A DNA stretch of 64,000 nt, taken from the NCBI GenBank assembly GCA_025738555.1, contig JAOVFP010000006.1, forward strand, positions 2,914,001 through 2,978,000, written 5' to 3'. The stretch is from Cyathus striatus (Eukaryota > Basidiomycota > Agaricomycetes > Agaricales > Nidulariaceae). The number at the start of each line of letters is the position of its first letter. Positions within the stretch are counted from its first letter, which is position 1. A program made the position numbers and the translations under genes. This document shows, one piece after another, positions 12,705 to 23,500 of the stretch. Under the pieces are notes generated by a model. That model had not been told where the DNA came from. It saw only the letters and a program-made list of their open reading frames with translations, and did not search any database.

Positions 12705-13533
12705 CGCAGTACTGACAGCGTTTCATTATTTAAACAGTGGTCCGTGCGTGCCCATAAGTTGAACCTTGTTCGACAGCTTCTTTGATGGTGGTCAACCGGC
12801 CAACCGGTCACGAGTAAGTGTGATTATAGATATATATGCAACTTACTGACTGAGATTTGTAAAAGATGTAATATTTTGGATGAGACGTAAGTTCTGTTCT
12901 GAGCAGTAGTGTGCTCTTGTCGACGGCCACAATCGCTGACCGGCAGGGTCAGCCAATCTCCACTACACGGATTACGCCTCTTTCCTTTCTGTCCCCCTTG
13001 AATGCATCAAATGAAGAACCTTGGTTTTGCATGTAACGTCTCGATAGTGGAGGCACAGGTAAACCGGTTACGGCTTCTAGCAGTAACTAAGTTATAATAT
13101 GTATACATACTCAGTTCGATTCTGAGCCGACACATAAGTTGACTCGCATTAGTTCACAGTTTTATTTTTCTGTCATGATTTGTATGTATACTGCAGTATA
13201 CATGTGGCAAGAGGCCAGCTTTGATTTCCCCTAATGATAAGCAAACCGCTGTAAAACACGACCAAATTACCATTTCAAACCCTCGGAGATGGTCGGAATT
13301 TGGTCGAATTATTCTCACATTTTGCTCTCTGCTTTCTTCCGCTCTCACCTGGACTTAAGATACAAATCACTACCCTAGACAAAAGCTGTGTTGCCTTATA
13401 GTCCTATGTATTTCCTCTCAAATTCCACGGGGGTGAGAAAGCTTCGTTGATCACCGCAGGTGCTTTGGCGTGGGGGATCTATGATTATTGAATGTGCGCT
13501 CGGTCCAACTGTTCGAGCTCACTTCGAACCACG
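12705..13533. other. duplicated upstream flank and intergenic DNA
   Basis: 12700-13130 is a diverged copy of 11290-11650 and ends with the hairpin CTCAG-TTCGATT-CTGAG at 13110-13126. 13130-13533 is the likely promoter side of the transporter gene; no clear TATA box was found. Confidence 0.45.
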
Positions 13534-15674
13534 ATGCAGGATGTCGCCTCACCACCTACCGCTGACATTCCTGCTCCCAACTCGGTAGACACAACCTCAG
13601 GAGACGACGAGATAGCCTCCGATGCATCACCACCACGCAATGCGAGATTCTGGTTCGTCTTCCTTGCGAATCTCCTAATAGACTTTCTACCAGCCTTAGA
13701 CCTTGTATGTTCTTTCTCGAGGACCGTGTTTTATTACTCTAATTTGTTATAGACTGCAGTTGCTACGGCTTTACCAACAATTGTAGAAGACCTTCAAGGT
13801 TCAGACTTCATATGGGTTGGGAGCGCATATACGATAGCATCAGTAGCGGTTCTCCCTCTCGTTGGAGGATTGGCGTCAACGCTAGGGAGGAAACCCATAT
13901 TATTAGGATTCGTAGGGTTCTTCGCCATTGGTTCTGCAATATGTGGTTCTGCGAAGAATATGAATGCCCTGATTGCGGGTAGAGGTCCGTTCTGACTGGA
14001 TTTCAGCGCTCGTTCGAAAATGACAGTACTTTATTACAGTTATACAAGGAATAGGAGGTGGGGGGTGTTTATCCGTCACGGAAATTATCTATTCCGACCT
14101 TGTACCACTCCCCGAAAGAGGAAAGTTCCTAGGAATCATAGCATCGTAAGTATTGTTGACTTATCCATTCTCCACCTGCTAATGAACCGTTAAACAGAGT
14201 TTGGGCCCTGGCATGGTTAGCTATCTGTCGAACTATCTCTTACTCAAAATTCTGATCCATCTAACCTGATAGCGCAATCGGACCACCTATAGGAGGTGCC
14301 TTAGCAAAATCAGGCAATTGGCGATGGTTATTCTACCTGAACATTCCAATATGCGGCGTAGCATTCACAACAGCTCTGATCTTCCTCAACGTCCGAACAC
14401 CACACCAACGTTTCCAAAAGATGGTCACTGATATGGACTGGCTGTACGTCCTTATTTTAAGCAAACCCCCACATTTAAGCATCTAACGCTGCAACCAGAG
14501 GGCTACTGTTAGTTATCTCTGGTACAGTGTTAACGAGTTTAGCTCTCGCATGGGGAGGAGCAAGGTTTGCGTGGAACTCGGTACACGTGTTGGTCCCGCT
14601 CTGCATTGGAATCGCCGAACTGTTTGCTTTTTTCGTCCTACAATTCACATGGGTTTCGTTTCCTACGGTGCGTTATCATTCTTGTTGTCCGATAGACAAG
14701 AATCACATTGTTCATCTTTTAGATCCCATCATTCGTTTTAAATAGAACGACAATGAGCGGGTAAGTACGAATCTTCATTTTCAAGCGGAAGATGTTTAAC
14801 AAACTATACTAGGTACCTCGGTACGTGTGTGCATGGGGTGGTGTCTATGGCGGCCATCTGTGAGTCCTTTCTTCCTGATGAGCGTAAAAACATCTGACAT
14901 TTCGTAGTTTACCTCCCAGTATACTTCCAAGCGTGTAAACTATCCTCTCCGACTAGATCAGGAGTCGACATTCTGGGGTTATCACTACTTATCCCCTTCA
15001 TGGCGATTGCTACGGGGGTTTCGGTGCAAGTCTTTGATCGGTACAGACCTCAGAATTATTTGGGATGGGTCTTTTTGATCGTAGGGTTTGGTTTAATGAC
15101 TCTGTTAGATGTAAACAGCTCCATAGCGGCGTATATCGGTTTTGAGGTGGTACTTGGTATTGGATTGGGAATGCTGTGGATATGTAGCCAATTCGCTGTC
15201 ATGGCACCCCTGCCAGTGTCCAACAATTCGCGCGCATTGGCATTCTTCACGTTCACGCGCGTATTCGCGCAGGTAACTACCAGGTCCTCTACATGCCCAA
15301 TCTAAACTCATAAATCTGATTATACTTAGAGCTGGGGAACTGTCATAGGCGGCGCAATCCTTCAAAATATACTCTCGTCGCGTCTCCCGCCTGAGGTTAC
15401 ATCGGAGTTCTCAGGACACGAACTTATCTACGCTCTGATTCCGCAAATTGGTAGTCTTCCACTTGATGTGCAAGGACGCGTTCGTCAAGTATTTGCCGAG
15501 GGGTTGAGGACAATTTGGCGCGTTATGATTGGGATTTCGGGGGTGGGGCTGATTACGTGTTTCCTTATGCAGGAGATTAAGATGCGGAAATCTTTGGATG
15601 ATACGTGGGGTCTGGATGAGGGGGAGAAACGTACAGATGGAGAAATGGTTTTGGAAGTACCGCAATCAACATAA
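13534..15674 (+). CDS. major facilitator superfamily transporter (drug:H+ antiporter type)
   Basis: Ten exons joined at GT...AG introns keep one open frame of 553 residues: 13534-13704, 13753-13984, 14040-14145, 14198-14215, 14273-14443, 14499-14667, 14723-14760, 14813-14859, 14908-15272 and 15330-15674. The N-terminal tail is hydrophilic. The first helix region is FWFVFLANLLIDF; a motif A-like GGLASTLGRKP lies in the 2-3 loop, and GPPIGGALAKSGNWRW is the motif C region typical of drug:proton antiporters. Many further hydrophobic segments are present (about 12-14 helices expected), and the C-terminal tail is charged. It probably exports small toxic molecules or metabolites across the plasma membrane using the proton gradient; the substrate cannot be read. 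An in-frame ATG at 13492 is an alternative start. No defect was seen. Confidence 0.9.
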
Positions 15675-16846
15675 TAGAGGTGTTTTTTCTTTGGGTTTCT
15701 CTAGTGCACCTGGGCACTTAGCATGTGGGTAAGCCAAGACAGAATCACCTTTCCCTGAGGGCTCGATGTGAAGATTTTGAATTGTAAGATGCTCGTTCAA
15801 TGTACTTGCTTTGCGATTAATTGTGCTGCGAATTACAGAAAACGTCTTCCTCGGTGCTAGATTGGTGCGTAAGAATATCTCTAGACAATTTTCTTTTTGG
15901 TGGCGTAGTCAATGTATTTTAGGTTATTCTTGCTTGTCTACAATATGAACATCATGCATGTTGTGATTCGGAGCTCGACTTCGCAATGACAATGAATCTA
16001 ATCTTTACAAATCATCTTGACATCAGATATGAACCAAGATACTGACGGCTTTCTACATGAACTGTGATATGCAGAGATATCAATCTCAAATACACGATTA
16101 TTTTGTACATCTGACTCTAGATTACTCAATCTGATAGGTCTTTTTGGCTTATGCGTTACTCTGAAACACCCTATTCTTCTCCGACATCTAGGACACTTGG
16201 CAGAGCTGATCCCCTGTCTATTATTCTAGGTATTTTTGGTTTGGTCTCGCACAATGTCACTCCAAAACCACATTCGCAGGTACGTACACTGATGTGCAAC
16301 AGGCTGATTCTTATAATCTATCCATCAAATGATGATGACAACTGAGCGGCACTTCATCTTAGACTTTTTGGTAGTCCTCATATGAAGTGCACGTGCAGAT
16401 CCGTAATTTGGAACATAATCATAACATCGGCGCTCATTGGAGTACTTGCTAATTTTAGATGATCCGGACGCAAGACACTCTGCCCGAGTCCCGATCCAAG
16501 TCCACGCTGTTCAATCTGCGTTCCAACTACCGCATCTCATATTTTCAACATATTGTTTGTCAAAAGGCTGTGTGCATATGCTCCGATATTGATATTAAGT
16601 ATCCAAATAATGCAGCGTGATGGTGTAAGGATATGGTAAGTGTTTCCTATCGAGACAATTTTCTAGCAATATCTCGCGGACTACATATTCTAGACAAAGT
16701 TATAGAAATGGTTAGGAAGTGTTTCGTTCTCACATCCTGTCCAAATGGAGATTCTTCTAACCGTGAAACCCCTTTTGACATATTCAAAAATGCTTTCGAG
16801 CGTGACTTTGCAAGAATGAAATACTAGGTATGCAGTTTAATTCAAG
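15675..16846. other. intergenic between transporter and SUR2-like gene
   Basis: No exon with family resemblance was found. The frames at 16151-16345 and 16633-16827 are short and show no motif. The segment presumably holds the transporter's 3' end and the promoter of the next gene. Confidence 0.5.
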
Positions 16847-16854
16847 TATAAAAG
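16847..16854 (+). promoter_or_regulatory. TATA box upstream of the SUR2-like gene
   Basis: TATAAAAG lies 73 bases upstream of the chosen ATG at 16927, at a plausible distance for a fungal core promoter with a short leader. This position supports the start codon. Confidence 0.5.
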
Positions 16855-16926
16855 ACAGATAAATGAAGGAGAGAGATCATCAGAGCCTCCTACTAGGTTC
16901 TACCAATTCCCTCTACGATATCGACA

Positions 16927-18009
16927 ATGAACGCCACAGCATACGTTGTGCCGCTGAGCAACGATAAGCTTTCGTTCGCATTGCCTTCAAATACTTCTCA
17001 ATCTCATTATCCAGTTTACTATACCAATTCTCCTCAGATATTAGAAGGGGTCTCTGACCAAGTCCTCACGCTTGCCGCACCAGTACTAGCCTACTGGGTC
17101 TACGCACTATTCTTTCACTATCTGGACAACCGTGACTGGAAGTGGCTGCAAAAGTACCGCTTTCACGAGTCTGCAGAAGTAGCAGCCAGAAATTCCCCGT
17201 CACTGACACGAGTCTTCTGGGCCGTTGTCTTACAGCAGGTTATCCAGACCGGATTGGGGATAGTCTGGCTATCCGAGGAAAAGCCAAGTTTTGGAGTCAA
17301 TCATGAATTCGAGATTCGGCGTATTGGACAATCCATTGAGCCTTTAGCGTTGAGGTTCTTTGAAGATTTCAGTAGTGATGCTGTTACCGGCATTGCATAC
17401 TACATCTACTGGTGGGCTATACCTACTCTTAAGTTTGGGGTTGCAATGTTCGTTTTTTCTTTTTCTATGTCGAGATCTACCTGATACGTAGTCTGACAGG
17501 TTCATCATGGATACATGGTTCTATTTCGGACATCGCTTTATGCATATGAACGAGTTCCTATATAAGAACATCCACTCAGTGCATCATCGTCTCTACGTGC
17601 CTTACGCAATCGGAGCGCTGTACAACCACCCTGTCGAGGCACTTGTTCTGGATTCTCTCGGTGCCGCAATCGCGGAAGCGGTGACCGAGATGACGACACG
17701 TCAAGCTATGGCGCTGTTTACGCTTGCAACATTGAAAGCGGTCGACGATCATTGCGGATATAATCTTCCCTTCGATCCGTTCCAGATACTTACCACGAAT
17801 ACTGCGGAGTATCATGATATTCATCATCAGGTATGTGCATTGAATATTATCTGATATTTGGTTAGCATTTATATGTTTTATAGGTATATGGATTGAAGTC
17901 GAATTTTTCACAGCCATTCTTTATCCATTGGGACACATTAATGGGTACTCGCATGACGCGTAGGGATATTGAAGCGAAGAAAGCTGCGAAGGCTAAGAAA
18001 GTTATTTAA
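16927..18009 (+). CDS. SUR2: sphinganine C4-hydroxylase (SUR2-like, fatty-acid hydroxylase superfamily)
   Basis: Three exons (16927-17447, 17500-17830, 17884-18009) give 325 residues with clean splice sites. The diiron histidine boxes are visible: HRFMH, then HSVHH, then HDIHH near the C-terminus. The context (DTWFYFGHR, YVPYAIGALYNHP, KAVDDHCGYNLPFDP, SNFSQPFF..WD) is that of fungal SUR2 proteins. Hydrophobic segments at about residues 45-65 and 95-115 and in the region before the first box fit an ER membrane protein. The family hydroxylates carbon 4 of sphinganine to make phytosphingosine for ceramides. The basic end (EAKKAAKAKKVI) could be an ER-retention-like lysine tail. The gene ends 107 bases before the Helitron 3' terminus, so its downstream processing signals may lie close to or inside the insertion. 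Confidence 0.88.
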
Positions 18010-18116
18010 CTTGTAATTTCACTCTAAATAAGTAACATCTTGCAAATGTATCTAATCTAACTGCATATCAGATGGCAATTCTTTTATAGGCCTCACGCTT
18101 ACAATGTAAGCAATGA

Positions 18117-18145
18117 CTAGCAGTTAACCCGTGCTTCGCACGGGT
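18117..18145 (-). repeat. Helitron 3' terminus: hairpin plus CTAG
   Basis: The arms ACCCGTGC (18127-18134) and GCACGGGT (18138-18145) pair perfectly around a three-base loop. On the minus strand the hairpin is followed by TAACTG and CTAG. This is the termination signal for rolling-circle transposition in the Helitron family. The flanking base on the minus strand is T, as expected. Confidence 0.88.
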
Positions 18146-18328
18146 GAAAGAAAGATGTGAACATAATATCGTTATTATTTAGAAGTAATAAGTAAGTAGG
18201 GAGTAACTAATATTTTTTAAGTAGAGAGTAGGTAATAATGTTTAAGTAGAGAATAAGTAGTAATTTTTTGTAGAGAGAAGTAATGATTTTTAGCGAGTAA
18301 TAATATAAGTAGTTAATAAGTAGTTAAG
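18146..18328. repeat. AT-rich imperfect repeats inside the Helitron 3' end
   Basis: The words AAGTAG, AGAGTA and AATAAGTAGT recur many times between about 18185 and 18325, giving an imperfect tandem array between the terminal hairpin and the first accessory gene. No coding sequence. Confidence 0.5.
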
Positions 18329-19256
18329 TTACGTAGCCTTCGAGGGCCCGGCGGAGGGGCACTCGTTCTTTTTTTTGGTAGCAATGGGGGAGATAGGGCT
18401 ACCATACGACCATTTGCGTTTACCTGTTGAAGAGCCTGCAAATAAAATAGGTGAGTGTTGATACCGATAAGTTGAAAACCGAGGCCACAGTACCAGGTTC
18501 CAAAATTTTTGGAGGAGTGACGGCTACCGGTTGGATGGTTGCGGTTCCGTGATATTCAACACAATCCAACTTGGCCACGTAGCGTTGAATGACATTTGTA
18601 GCGGGGTCGCGAACGACATCTACCAATGTTCCGGCGGCGAAGATAATGGTACCCTTGCGAGGTGAAGGTGGTTTGGTGTTTCGCCACCGTGTAGCTTGTT
18701 TATCGACGTCAATACGCAGCGGCATGATGTAACGGGACTCGCTGGCAACATTTTTGAGAGTAGATGCGTACGGTTTCGGCGTCAGATCGAAAGTACCATT
18801 CGTATCATTACAGTCTTCAACAACACCACTGATAAAAACGGAGGGGGGATCCTTCACAATCGGGGAGGTAGGTTCGACTGGAAGAAGAATCAACTGCAGG
18901 CATGATACAGTGTGAGGAAAGGCGGAAAGGAAAAAAAAATCAGTACATACTTTCGAGATATCGCCTTGAAGACAATAGCTATCTCTATCTTCCTCCTCTA
19001 TCTCCAACCTATCGATGAGACCGGGGGGAAGAATCGTAAATTGAGCGTCGATAAGAGCAACATCGAATTCGTTGAATTTTGTGCTGTTGTTGTTATTGTA
19101 GTATGTGGCAATGGCAACGATACCTTGTTCACCTGCAGAAGGACAATATAGATGGGCGTCGAAAGTGATGCTATTTTGTTTCTGAGCATCAAGAACTCGA
19201 CCACGTGTCAGAACAGCTATGGTTCGGAGTTTCGAGCAGCCGTAAGGAGAGGTCAT
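18329..19256 (-). CDS. Helitron accessory protein, possibly double OB-fold (RPA-like)
   Basis: Three exons (19256-18951, 18893-18494, 18435-18329) joined by introns of 57 and 58 bases give 270 residues. The 57-base intron is stop-free and in frame. The start at 19256 (CACCATGACC) follows a long upstream in-frame extension that looks untranslated. The N-terminal half contains RGRVLDAQ...TFDAHLYCPS...FDVALIDAQF. The second half contains FISGVVED...GTFDLTPKPY, a TRWRNTKPPSPRKG stretch and GTLVDVVRD. I infer, without proof, two beta-barrel OB-fold-like units. The C-terminus is basic (STGKRKWS, TKKK) and could be nuclear-targeting. Plant and animal Helitrons often carry RPA-like single-strand-binding proteins, so a DNA-binding role at transposition is plausible. 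It is divergent to the gene at 19569. Confidence 0.6.
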
Positions 19257-19568
19257 GGTGAGTATTATTGTGAAAATGAGTGGGGATGTTGTTGTTGAAC
19301 TCGAGTGAAATAATGTAGGAAAATAAGAGGTGGAGTATATTGCGAATAATGAACATAACGTGGAGGGGAATGAACTCACAGTGGGGTAGGACATAGAAAT
19401 GATGTAAGGTAGTTTTGAGGGTGCAATTTGAATCGGTGAAAAGAGCATGTGTCGTAATTGAATGAATTAGATATGGAAAGCATTACGTCGACATATTTTT
19501 AAATGAGAAAGGTACACCGAAATCAGGGTACTCACAAATATCTCCTATTGTTAAACCTGGTTTGCATC
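19257..19568. promoter_or_regulatory. shared divergent promoter region of the Helitron accessory genes
   Basis: About 310 bases separate the start codons of two head-to-head genes. No clear TATA box was picked out. The minus-strand frame remains open through part of it and contains a GTGAGT donor-like site near 19380, so a 5' leader intron is possible. Confidence 0.4.
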
Positions 19569-20322
19569 ATGTCGATTGTGCTCATGCGAGCGTTGTGGAA
19601 TCAAGATAGTTTGTGTGCAACTCCTGGCATGGGGGCTACTATGTATGGTAATAACTTGAAAGCAGAGGTTAATGGCAGCCGTGCGACATATGTTAGCAAT
19701 GCTTTCACTGGAGGTTACAAAGAGAGGCTTACGTTTTTTGGGGAAGTAAGTGAATGTGCTGATGTGGTAAGTGGTTCGTTTGTGTTGAACGGTGTAAGCT
19801 AAGTGATCACGGTAGTTCTTTGGTTCTACGGTTAAAAAAGTGCTTAAAGTAAATGATCCCTCAAGGGATGATGAATGGGGCGGGGACGTGAAGAAAAGCT
19901 GGCAAAGTCAGATTGAGCTGTTGAGAGATATCGAGGAGGTGGATAGGGAGAACCTGAGAGGATTCTGTGTAAGTTATTATTGTTATTGAAATAGTGGGGA
20001 CTGTTATCTGATTTCTTTAGTTTGATGAGGTAGTCTCCGTACTGCATAATGATGGGATCGTGTTCACTTGTGATTTAAAGTATGAGGTTTGTTGAAATGT
20101 TCAATGTACAAAATCGAGGTTTTGACAGGATCTTGCAGGATGTATATGGCGACATTGTTCCAGGGGATGTCATTGTTGTTCAGGCAGCTTTGATTCAGCA
20201 TATTCATCCTGATGTAAAAGCTAGAGTGAGTAGTATTTGTAACATAACAGACACAGGCAAGATATTTACTTGCATAGATGTATGAAATTGAAATTAACCG
20301 TCTTGAGAAAATTGAGGAGTAG
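19569..20322 (+). CDS. second Helitron accessory protein, function unknown
   Basis: Five exons, every junction in phase 0, give 175 residues: 19569-19745, 19816-19968, 20021-20086, 20139-20225 and 20278-20322. The protein begins MSIVLMRALWNQ, has ATPGMGATMYGN and FTGGYKER in the first exon, a charged helical middle (SWQSQIELLRDIEEVDREN), then DGIVFTCDLKYED and GDIVPGDVIVVQAAL, ending YEIEINRLEKIEE. The last part is beta-rich with a hydrophobic strand and resembles an OB-fold strand pair by inference only. The unbroken splice pattern suggests it was recently under selection. It transcribes away from its neighbour at 18329-19256 and runs toward the 3' end of the helicase gene. An earlier in-frame ATG exists at 19503. 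Confidence 0.55.
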
Positions 20323-20550
20323 TAAGTGATGTAGTGTTTATTTGTAGTAGTTCTGAATCACGATGTGTAAATGTTTTGTAATAATAATGTCATATTAATT
20401 TAGCTATGAAAAAATAGATGTATTTGTGTTACATGATATGTACATGTTCTATATCGATAACATTGCTCTTTAAAGTGAAATAGGTCTGTTGTACTGAAGG
20501 TGTCAATGTCCTATTGGGAAAGAAAAGTGGAGAGAATGAACACACCAAAA
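20323..20550. other. convergent gap between accessory gene and helicase
   Basis: AT-rich, no frame of interest. It should contain both polyadenylation regions. Confidence 0.4.
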
Positions 20551-23500
20551 CTAATCTATCATTTCATTGATAACTGTAGGATAAACAACATTTGATACAC
20601 GGTTGTTGCTGTTTTCAGGAAGTAGAACTTTAATGCGCTGATGGGAGGTTGCTCTAGAGAGGCCAACATAGAGTTGGCCATGTGAGAAAACAGGCAAGCG
20701 GAGGTCAAGTCCAACATATTTTACAGATTGTCCTTGTGACTTGTTGATGCTCATCGCAAATGCTAGTCGTACAGGAAATTGCCGACGTTGCAGTTTAAAA
20801 GGGAACTGAGCTTGTTGCACTGAAGGTGTGATAGAAATGCGAGGAATAAAAGCAAGATCTCCATGAAACTTTCCGCCTAAAATTTTAACCTCTAGTACCC
20901 GGCGAGACATTCGCTTGATGATCATGCGTGTTCCATTACATAGACCAATGGAAGGTCGGAGATTGCGAAGCAAAATAATTGGGCAACCAATTTTCATTGT
21001 CAATTCTCCAGGAGGTAGACCTGGTCCATCAAGAGCTCGAAGGTATTCAATTGGAATTTCATTAGAAGGCTCAGCAACTTCACCATGTGCAATAGAATCA
21101 GCACTATATGATGTGAAAGCATCACCTTGCATTTGGTGTAGAATCTTGAGATTAATTTCATCCACATCATTGTTTCTTGGTGCAAGAATAGTGCGCTCGA
21201 GGAAGTAATCTGGTGAGGGGAGAACACCATTGAGATCTGGATACACAAATGATATGAGTTGTTCAATATTGGAACAAATAATTTCAGGAGGCAAAGGAAT
21301 TGTTCCATCTTCTGCAATATTGCGACCATGTCCAACATCTAACAACCAAGAGGCAAATTGCTGCTCATCATCACCAGGATCAAGCCGCATGTTGTCACGT
21401 AGTGTTAATGTTGTGATGTCATGCCATAAATAAGATCGTGGAAGTGATGCCTCCACAATATCCTCTGATGAACCATGTGGAATAATTGGAAGAGTTTGCT
21501 GAAAATCTCCACCAAAAACAACTGTCACTCCACCAAATGGCCTGTTAGTTTTTCGAATGTCCCGAAGAGAACGATCAAGTGATTCATATGTCCAACGATG
21601 CTGCATCAATGCCTCATCCCACAGAATAAGTCGAGTGGATCTTAAGAGAGTCGCCAGCTGACTTTCAGCTGGAATGTCACAGAAAGAGTCTGGACAGAGT
21701 CCATCTATGGGAATTCTGAAACGTGAATGAGCAGTTCTACCATCAAGCATCAAAAGTGCAGAAATTCCAGAAGAAGCGACACATAGAGCAACCCAACCTT
21801 CTGCTCGCACAGAGTAGCAAAGAGTGTTGTAGACAAAAGTCTTGCCAGTTCCACCTGGTCCATTAAGGAAGAAAGGTTTACCCAAATCATTTTCAACTGA
21901 ATGCATGATCTGTTGATATGCAGAGAGTTGTCCATGGTTTAGTTGAGAAATATGATGTTCAGCATGATTATGTTGTTGAACTCTATCATAATCAAGTTGT
22001 TCAGTCAGTAATGGGTTGTTAAGGAGTTGTCTCCAGTGAATTTGAGGAAGAGGCATTGGGCGAAAATTGTGAAGTGACTGGCCAGCTATCATCAAAATCT
22101 CATTGATCAAATAAAGTCCATAGTCATATGCATCTTCCTCAGTTGAACCATGTCGCTCCATCTGCTGAAGACGAAAGGGAAGATCATCACATATGTGTGA
22201 GTGATAATCATACCAAAGTTCCTCTGGATGAGATGGCTGGCAGAATATTAGGATAGTGGCAAATAGGTGGCGAAGACGTGTTCCAGTTTGCATTTCAGCT
22301 GCCTCTTCAAGGCAAGCTCTCCATTCACCATCATCTTCCAGCAACCCTCTTGCAACACAGGTCTCCCTGAAAGAGTTGTACTGTTGTCCATTGAACTGAC
22401 ATAATTCAGAGAATGATTTAGGACCTTTCACCACTGCCAGAAGAGTGCGAAGGTAAAAACGCTCTCCAGCAGTTGGAGCCACAAAATACATTCGTCCTAT
22501 TGAAGAGTCAATACCTCGTTGACGAATTTTCCAAGTCTTGGCTCGATCCATCCAAACAAAGTGTTCTGGAAAGTCCTGATAAGTATATTGGCAAGCATTG
22601 TCAGATGATATTCCTGGAATTGAACCAGCATTTGCACAAAAGAACTGTGTAAGTTGTGTGCGTTCCTGGGCAGCACGTTGTTCAACCAGAGCTGGATCAT
22701 CATTTGGATTAAAAGTGACCATGTGCTGGCCAGGGAGATGAATAGGAAGTCGAACAACTGAAGGATATTGATGATGCATGAGAAAATGGAAAATACGCCA
22801 AGCAGCCTCTGGAGCACCAAGGTATCGACCATCAATATATGACTTGATTTCATCCAGCATAATTTCCATGGAACCCCGATCACCTCCTTTAGTGATGTAC
22901 TTGAAAGGATACTTCACTGAAAGAAGACAGGCAACACATTCAAGATTGGCATGACACTCATATCGAGCAGCAAAATAGGAAGAGTAAGAAACAATCCATC
23001 GGTTATCAAGCATATGACCTCTAACTTCATAGGCTCGACCATCATCACGCCTCTGATATTTTGGATAACCATCACGGTCAATGACAGTATAAGGCTGAAA
23101 AGGCTTAGGAAAACCTTTAGAACATTTTCCATTCTCCATGCATGAAGCATTTGGATTCATTGCTCCACATGGTCCATGAACCATGCAATTTTTTATAATT
23201 GCAAATAACTCTGGTTCAGTTTCTGGATCAGGCCACTCTGCTCGTATGGCTGAATCAATTTCAGCAACTGTTTGTAGTTTGTAAGGCTCCTTCAGGCTCA
23301 GCAAAATATGGCGATGTGGTAATCCCCGTTTTTGAAATTCAACAGTCCACACATATGCAGCAGGTGTTCCAAAAATTCCATCCTGAAAGAGTTCTTGATC
23401 CATAGCACGACATTTTTCATTAAAAACTCGTGACACCAGATCTGGTCGATCATGATAGGATTGTAAAGGCAAAAGTGCATCAGTAATTTCCTTCCATTGA

